Shown here: in pieces, positions 57,024-64,000 of the stretch
Layout of the letters: each line of letters opens with the position of its first letter
Numbering within the stretch: the stretch's first letter is position 1
From: Polytrichum commune
Lineage: Eukaryota; Streptophyta; Polytrichopsida; Polytrichales; Polytrichaceae
Length of the DNA stretch: 64,000 nucleotides
Assembly: GCA_950295325.1 (NCBI GenBank)
Contig: OX485809.1
Coordinates: forward strand, 23,686,001-23,750,000
Direction of reading: 5' to 3'
Translations under genes and position numbers: made by a program
The notes under the pieces: generated by a model
The model's database searches: none
Told to the model about the DNA's origin: nothing
The model's input: the letters and a program-made list of their open reading frames with translations, nothing else

Positions 57024-57839
57024 GATCTGTTGGGATGCAAATTATACCAAACATGTGATGTCTTTTTAAACATATCATCATTACATCATTAAAAAGACAT
57101 CATAAAAAGACATATAAAGATTGTTTCTGCTACTCCATACAGATACCAAGTTCATGTGCTCAAGTATGCTTGAATGGCGGCATTAGCGAGCCCGCAAATC
57201 CAGCCATGAACTTATGAGCTTAGATTATTACAGTTCTCGGCCACAAACTTGCAAATTTCCCTCAGTTAAGCTAAATTACCACTATTCTTATAATGGCCCA
57301 TGTCTCCAAATTGTAGTATTGAAGACAATAGAAGAAGACACTTAATATGGCCCACAAAATTTCTCAAAAAAATTGATCAAGCTTATACAAAATAAAGTGT
57401 ACCCAATGTGTTTTGTGGAAGTTTCAAAGAAGACCACTCTTAGTTGGATAAATTCAGCAGACATCATGCATAGTTACAGATCAAGATGTTATGCCCTTTA
57501 AAACACCAAACCTAAAAAGACAATGAGAAAGAAAAAGGAAGAGCTCTTCCAAACCCATTTTGCAAAAACGATACTACGATGCCTTGTTAAATATGAAAGA
57601 AAGGGTGGACTCCCAAATTGAGCGTAAAGCCTTCAAGATAAATGGTACCTCTCTCATAACCTCACAATTAGTTATTCCTATCCATAGTTTCCTCAATGTT
57701 GCATCTATGAAGATGATGGAGATAGATGGAACATCTACAGATAGTCAGTATACCTAGTGAAATGTGCCAACCAAGATGAACATTATTCCTATAGTATTCT
57801 TCATAAGGACCCTCTCAAGAAAGGCAAGTCAACAACACT

Positions 57840-60535
57840 CTATAGTTAAATCAACGTTTGTGAACTCAAATACTCTTTTATGAACCTTCATGCCAAAACC
57901 AATGTACAACTCCATGCATAACACACACGTCACCAAACACCCTAAAAAATGAATATAAAATACTAGACCATAACATACGCATAAGACCACAAGAACACAC
58001 CACTTACCCCATACCCCACCACCTTTAGAACATCCCAAACCACCTCCATACATCCTCAAGGACCCAACACACTTCCCAATACACACCATACTAAACGGCC
58101 GCCCCGGCACATACAAAGACAAATACAAAATCACAAAAACGTATACATCTTACTTATGCCAATGGTCACTCCCAAAACAACTTACAACGAATGACTGCCC
58201 CAAAGAGGTTTGTTTCCTTGGAATAACCAAAACACCATAAACTACAACATCTACTTCTAACAAAATACTACACCCGAAAACAACACCAACCTTTTACTAA
58301 CATATTAAAAACAAACTTCCACCAAGAACAAATGAAATATACTAGATACATTCCCCCACCATAAACCATACCCCTATGTCACATACACATCAACGAATGT
58401 AACCCAAAAGACGATATCGCCTACACACAAAATATCATCCAAACCCAACACGGTACATCACACATCTAGGATAACGCTAGCCAACTCTAATCACCATTTC
58501 TTAACTAAGACTAAAATGATGATGGGATCAATACCATCTAGCACTAAATAGACCACATAACCTTGAGCCCCCTACCCAACCATTTGAAACAGAAGTAGCA
58601 TGGCTATATCAAAGATATAAATATAAAACTCCCAAAAATGACCCCCTAAAATTCTCGCAATACACACTTCCAAACGCCATCCTTGAACACCTTACAAGTT
58701 CCTTCCAAATAACACACTTGTATTTCTCATCACCAATAACGTGCTCTACCACACTCAGACGATTCCACTCCCCATTTCCCAGAGATGTAGTATTCGGATC
58801 AGTAGGAAAAGTGTTCCAACACAAATGGCAAGGCAATGGATACGCCCACCTACATACAAAAAATGAAGCTCAACAAACCCTCCACTGGGCACGCCTTGCA
58901 ACCAAAAATGACTCAGACTTTGTTACAACACTAGTAACACCAAACCTAAATTGATATCACAACCTTACTCCCCACACTGGACCCTTCCTAGACTCACATG
59001 TTATCACAAACTTCAAAGCTAACACCATCACCTACGAAGAACCAACAGTCCCACTAGAACTATGTATTGAACTTAGAATAGAAAGTTGTGCCATCCATAT
59101 ACTATGCATACACCATAAAAACACACCCATTGGATCATAAGAACATATCCAACAAATGAACGTCATCATCCAAACTTTACAAATCCCCACAATGTTCAAC
59201 CAAGCCGCACCATTTACACCAATGGATACCCCAGTAAACCGCAATACAAAATGAGCTAAACTCACATACCCCCCCTCAATCATTCAAACCCCATATACCC
59301 CACTAATTATCAATCTAGAACAATGCCTACCCCTTAAATATCCACCACAATTTTGCTACTACACAAAGGGGTCATTCAAACCACAACCAGTGGACACTCA
59401 GAAACGTGAAAAAAATAGGCTATAGTATTTATAACCCTTTCAAAGACCTAAAAATCACAGAAAGGCTACTAGAACTACAAAATATACTATGAGCAGAAAT
59501 GATGGCTATACACCACACCCTCCAACTCCTCACCACAACATACCGTGATGAACCAACCCATATATTCATAGATTGCCTCACTGTCCTATACCTCTTAAAT
59601 ACCCAAATCAAACACCCCACTCTACATAATAGCCACCCAGACAAAAATATTCTAGAAGCTATGATTAAAATGGTAATATCCCGCACACAAATCACCACAC
59701 TCCACAAAATAAAAGCCCACGCAAACATCAATGGCAATGAATAGGCAAATACACTAGCTAAATGGGGATGCAAACTAGACCATAGAGATGCTACAACACC
59801 ATACGAACATGCACACCCTACACCATACTATTTTCAAAAAGATTGGTGGCACTCAAGGCAAGAGACACCAAACAAAGGTCCCATTAGACACCTTGGAAAA
59901 CACATCCTTAAATATGACAAAAGACACAATTTAGCAATTATAGCAAACCAAACACACCAACTACACAAATGACTTGAGAACGATGATATTGATAAAGTAT
60001 TATCAATTGACTTTTGCAAAACCCCACCATCACAGATAAACAAAAAATGTGCCTAATCAAACTCCGAACTGGGTAGTATATAGGTCATGCCCGAAAGCAA
60101 CTCTTCTTCGGTAGAGAAGCCTACCCATCGAAAACATGCCCTATTTGCAACTCATCAGATGCGGATAGATGGTTACATGTACTACTTAAATGCAAACAAC
60201 AACATAAGCATGCACCAATAACAAAAAGACACAACAAATCTGTATGGGAATTATATAAACTCATCTTATCAATCAAAATATTAAGGCACTACACACTTAT
60301 GAACGCAAAAACCTATAACATAATAGAGTTATCCTTTAATTTATCCTAAACCCTGTCTCACCACCTTAATGACATGGAACAAGCTGCTCACCAATAGAGC
60401 CCACCTCATAAGAGGCATAGCACCCCATGTTGCATCATGGACATCCATGATCAACATTGGGTCAATGGGCTCATGAGTCATGCCGGTACCGGGCTATGGG
60501 CGTTATTTTTATTTTATTTTATTTTATGGTCCTCG
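57840..60535 (+). pseudogene. LINE ORF2 3' part with RNase H and CCHC-like finger, broken
   Basis: Only the 3' half is readable. An RNase H domain appears from about 59354. FCYYTKGSF matches the YTDGS start with D read as K. AEMMAIHHTLQLL has the Glu, THIFIDCLTVLYLLNT the next Asp, and KIKAHANINGNE, a stop and ANTLAKWG the last block. Downstream, CPICNSSDADRWLHVLLKC is a C-x2-C-x-H-x-C motif like the zf-RVT finger after plant LINE RTs. Stops are frequent upstream, and the RT itself could not be read with confidence. The plus strand is unusually poor in G. The element ends in TTTTA units (about 60508-60529), with a 3' end shared by the copy at 12.2-12.5 kb. Confidence 0.7.
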
Positions 60536-61300
60536 CTGCAAGCGCAAGAGCCACAACATATATCCCATCAATGAATAGTTTGGAAACAAAACTTAAAATC
60601 CTTATTACGAAAATCAAGAATACATTCAAACAAATTACCATAATCGTTGCACAATATGCACATTCTCTACTAGTCCATAAGCGAAGTCTAGAGAATCAAC
60701 AACTTGTCACAGACCTCCAAAACTTGCCATAAATAAACTAACTAACAAATAAATCTATATTTAAATGTATATAACAAAAAAAAGTTACCTTACCCCCTAA
60801 ATATTACTATGTTCTTGAATATCTCCTACCAAGGACGATTACATGCTGCTGGTTACTGTTAATGGTTACTAGTTACTAAATATAATGTCTACTCCCTGCA
60901 AGGGGTGAAGTAGTTTCACATCCAACGCCATTGCCTTAGGGCGTGGCGAATGATGTTTTACGAACAAATACTCTATTCACTCTAGCCTCCTTCAGAGACT
61001 GGAGTTGTTGTTGTTCTTCTAAATGAACTTTGTAACGACATTCTCATCCACATCAAGCTATGCAAATGAGACTAATTTGAGCAAATCGACTGCATTCTCA
61101 AAACCTGACCCTCTAAGGAAGGAATATTATAGAGTTCTAAAAAGGAAGGGTTGTGCTCTAGGTCAAAAAACACGTTGTTGCATTGAGAATCGGCAAAACA
61201 ATTAAGGTAGTTGCAAACAAACAAAGAGTTCTTGATGAAAACCCTATCCATAAATTGTTTTTGATATAGGGAGGAAATGAAAAATGAAAGCACGGGACAA
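60536..61300. other. No gene; SINE-like end with (TTG)n tail
   Basis: AT-rich DNA. The SINE-like block at about 60929-61018 (TTACGAACAAATACTC, then GACTGGAGTTGTTGTTGTTC) matches the one at 36.6-36.7 kb. The rest is unassigned. Confidence 0.45.
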
Positions 61301-61550
61301 TTTCAAAGAAGACCACTCTCCACATTCCTATGACAACTACACCAAAGGAACCTATTGCAAAACCCTTACCCTAATTATGCATGAAACAAAGTACCAACAC
61401 TGCCATAGAAACAACACACCAATATGTCACCTTAACCTTCTTTGCCACCCTCAGACTCCAAGAAACAACCGCATTGCATCACATGGAGCAAACTCTTAAG
61501 CAAACAAGGAGTCCTTTAGGGTGGACGCGGAATCAAGAGAAGAGTAGCCC

Positions 61551-61690
61551 ACAAGAGAAGGTAGGGATTTGGCCAATGGATGACCTCATTTATCATCCAC
61601 GACAGTATTTGTTCACTTTTTCATAAGAAGTGTCATTTGAGAAATTACCTTAGTGATATAAAATACCTCATGACACCAAATACCATATTT
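61551..61690. repeat. Repeat R, second copy, right half
   Basis: ACAAGAGAAGGTAGGGATTT to CCATATTTAGTGTAGTTTG corresponds to 31044-31191 of the intact copy. Together with 56801-57023 it makes up most of one repeat. Confidence 0.7.
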
Positions 61691-62046
61691 AGTGTAGTTT
61701 GTCTCTATATAGAATGTATCGGTCCTATGCAAAATCTTGCATGAAACCAATGTTTGTTGGGAATGTTAGCGAGAACTGGAGGCCTCTTCAAGTAATGGGT
61801 TGTTGCCACTATAGAAAGTAAGGTAAATGTGCCTAAATCAAACATAACAATAATCTGGACACTTGTATTTGGGTGGTATGTGGTAAGTTGTGGATCTAAG
61901 AATTGGCACCAAAAAGACATGTGCTTGTAAAGAGATTGGAATACTTGCACAAAACATGCTAGGCTCAATAGTCAACATGATTGGGAGGACTTGTAGACCA
62001 CGTAAATGAGCATGAGAACCTTCACTTCGATAATGAACAAGATATT
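61691..62046. other. No gene recognised
   Basis: Mixed AT-rich DNA with no supported frame or structure. Confidence 0.5.
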
Positions 62047-62492
62047 CATATGAGCTCTAAAAATTATGAGACAAATGACTGCATGCACAATTTGAATTTG
62101 CTAATCATCTCGCCATAATTGTGTTTCCGATCACACGAGAAGTGGGTGCAAAGAGAAAAGTATCCATCAAAGGCACATCTACCTTACTGGATAGTTCCTT
62201 CAACTAGAAAGAGGAGACAAAAGCTCATCAACATGGACTCAACGCACGTGTGTCATGTCTCAAGAAGCTATCCATATGAGCTCTAAAAATCATGAGACAA
62301 ATGACTGCATGCACAATTTGAATTTGCTAATCATCTCGCGACAATTGTGTGCTTCAGATCACACGAGAAGTGGGGGGGTGCAAAGAGAAAAGTATCCATG
62401 TAAGGCACGTCTTCCTTGATAGTTCCTTCAACTAGAAAGAGGAGACAAAAGCTAGACTCAACGCACGTGTGTAGTGTCTCAAGAAGCTATCC
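62047..62492 (+). repeat. Tandem duplication, two ~220-bp units
   Basis: Unit 1 (62047-62272) and unit 2 (62273-62492) both start CATATGAGCTCTAAAAAT and end in CTCAAGAAGCTATCC. They share blocks such as GACAAATGACTGCATGCACA and CAACTAGAAAGAGGAGACAA. Differences are small indels: an extra G run in unit 2, and ATCAACATGG present only in unit 1. By eye identity is near 90%, so the duplication is young relative to its surroundings. No coding role. Confidence 0.85.
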
Positions 62493-64000
62493 CCCCGCCC
62501 CCCAAGAAAGGTGTCAGCTACAGAGTTCCTTGGCCACACAACCTCTTCCGTATGGGGAGGATCAAATAACAAGCGGTCAAATGATATAGAACTGCCATGT
62601 TTCAGTTCTTTACTTCTAGCCAACTGATGTCAAGGTGCACGATCTGGCCCCATCTATAATTATTCAACTATGCAAGGTAGCCCAGGTGGTGACACAAAAT
62701 GTGCTGATGTTTATCGTGATATCAACCTATATTAGGATAAGAAGTTGGAAGGAGAATTGGAACAAATATAAAGTGACTCTTCAATAAAAGCATAAGTTCA
62801 CTTTGTGCTTTAAACTAACTTTTTCACACTACTTGGCTTTAAGGTTGTCCCTCTTTCAACAAACAAATGGAGTATTGTGTTGAGAACATGGTAAGTGTTA
62901 AATGGTGTTCGTCTTGAAAGTGTTAGTATAACTGAAATTTAAATCTTAACATGAAGTTCAATGGTTGATCGTTCAGTTAGTATGTTTTGTTTGTTAGCCA
63001 TGTTGAGATTTTCCTCGCTACACTCTTTATACCAATGGAAAATTCAGTGTATAGTGTTGTTTGTACTATTTATTTGTTGTAACATTGATAGGAATAACTC
63101 AAGACCTACTTGTGTTATTTTGTTTCATTCTCCCCACTTGAAGACTTTCTATGATGATAAGGTTATGCTCATTGGCTACTTGTTGGTCAACAAAACCAAT
63201 TTCAGAATGAAAACATTATATTGGTTGTGAATTGTTCATGATGTAACCATAATATTTGCACTAATATGTGCAATTAGGTTGCCTCTGTGAATTTTTCTAT
63301 GCAAACTATCTTGGGTCAAAATCAGATCATAAAAACTTATAACTTTGTTTAATCATTTGTAGCGATGGTAGTAAAAAATTCTTGTATTTTGTGGAATGTT
63401 AATAAATTAGTGTGGGGCAACCTAATTGCACATATCATTGTAGCTTGCTTTGCACAGGTCCTAGCAACCAAATTTATGCTTGTTCTTTGATGACTACCAA
63501 AAGTCATGTTAAAAGAGTACATAGGTTGCTTACACCTACTTGGGTGATTTTTGCAATTCCAATGAATAGGTACCAAGAAATTTGCTACATGGTTTTTTAG
63601 TTGCTGTAACAAATTAGTACAACATATCAACTTCTAAAAAGCTAGCACTAAGAAGAGCATGTCATGTTAGAGCTAATATTGTATTTTGAAGGTGGACACT
63701 ACTGAGATTCCATCTGAAGAACTAGAAACATGGATATAGTTTGTGACAACTTGGAGAAGCACATGACATTATCCAACCATGTGTGTCGGTTCCACTAACC
63801 CTAGAATATGTCATTTATATTATGTGGGGCTCCTTGAAAAAGTAGTAATATTCGTTCACTATTCATACATACATGCGAACATTTGGATATTTGGGTGGAG
63901 TCTTGGCCTACTTACAATAATCAATGTTCATCCTAACACTATTCACATGAAGCATTGTTCATCCATGCATTATTCACTGAAAATATCATTCATAGCAACA
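62493..64000. other. No gene recognised to the window end
   Basis: AT-rich DNA with no recognisable protein, RNA gene or repeat array. Near the end, ATTCAC-, TTCAT- and CATTATTCACT-type words recur loosely (about 63855-63985), possibly the edge of a degenerate tandem repeat. Confidence 0.45.

Larger units (their letters stand above)
57024..61550 (+). mobile_element. Insertion block splitting repeat R, containing a LINE
   Basis: About 4.5 kb lies between the two halves of repeat R. It holds an old LINE (about 57840-60535) plus DNA of unknown origin on both sides. A 19-bp perfect direct repeat (TTTCAAAGAAGACCACTCT at 57422-57440 and 61301-61319) may be the target duplication of one insertion inside the block. 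The block is thus composite. A SINE-like end with a (TTG)n tail lies near 60929-61018. Confidence 0.6.

Noticed and set aside
57829-59773. Several 80-115-codon frames on the minus strand over the LINE
   Set aside because: They mirror the G-poor plus strand (few stop codons on the complement). The plus strand shows real RNase H motifs, so these are shadows.
1-64000. CRISPR arrays, prokaryotic operons or a multi-gene defence system
   Set aside because: No regularly spaced repeats or adjacent gene sets. The intron-rich gene and plant transposons show a eukaryotic nuclear locus.

Overview
The window is nuclear DNA of a land plant. It is about 64 kb of AT-rich, repeat-packed sequence around one intact, multi-exon gene. 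That gene encodes a plant-type BRWD/PHIP protein (WD40 repeats, cryptic-Tudor-like region, C-terminal bromodomain) with normal GT-AG introns. The flanks hold decayed Ty3/gypsy, LINE, CACTA, Harbinger/Tourist-like and SINE copies. The density of old, broken transposons and the gypsy types present are compatible with a large-genome plant, perhaps a fern or other non-seed plant. The sequence alone does not settle the species.

Layout. 1-3020: a patchwork of three unrelated transposon scraps (gypsy reverse transcriptase, the C-terminus of a DDE_1-type transposase, and a second gypsy RT/RNase H scrap). 3960-8877: a longer but broken Ty3/gypsy element with gag-like, protease, RT, RNase H and integrase regions in order. 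8878-9903: a non-autonomous CACTA element with a 3-bp target duplication, carrying a tRNA-derived SINE head. 10660-13540: a repeat family with long terminal inverted repeats, a LINE 3' end and a LINE RT fragment. 13.5-36 kb: gene-free DNA rich in inverted-repeat elements. These include four with exact 3-bp target duplications (22314, 25400, 29201, 33145), a ~0.96-kb foldback (19.6 kb) and a 359-bp hairpin locus (24.2 kb).

36.8-55.9 kb: the BRWD gene. A GC-richer, tandemly duplicated upstream segment and a leader region of about 4 kb come first. The CDS (24 coding exons, 41461-55437) predicts 2005 residues with no internal stop. One 120-bp intron (50718-50837) is in frame and stop-free, so it may be retained as an exitron. 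56-64 kb: a ~4.5-kb block splits an older repeat and holds a broken LINE with RNase H and a C-terminal zinc-knuckle-like motif. A 226-bp tandem duplication and unannotated AT-rich DNA follow.

By function, the window has one chromatin-reader gene and a deep record of transposon insertion. I did not find a multi-gene accessory system. The best leads are the exitron and long leader of the BRWD gene, the hairpin and foldback loci as possible small-RNA sources, and the MITE families whose ends can be placed to the base.
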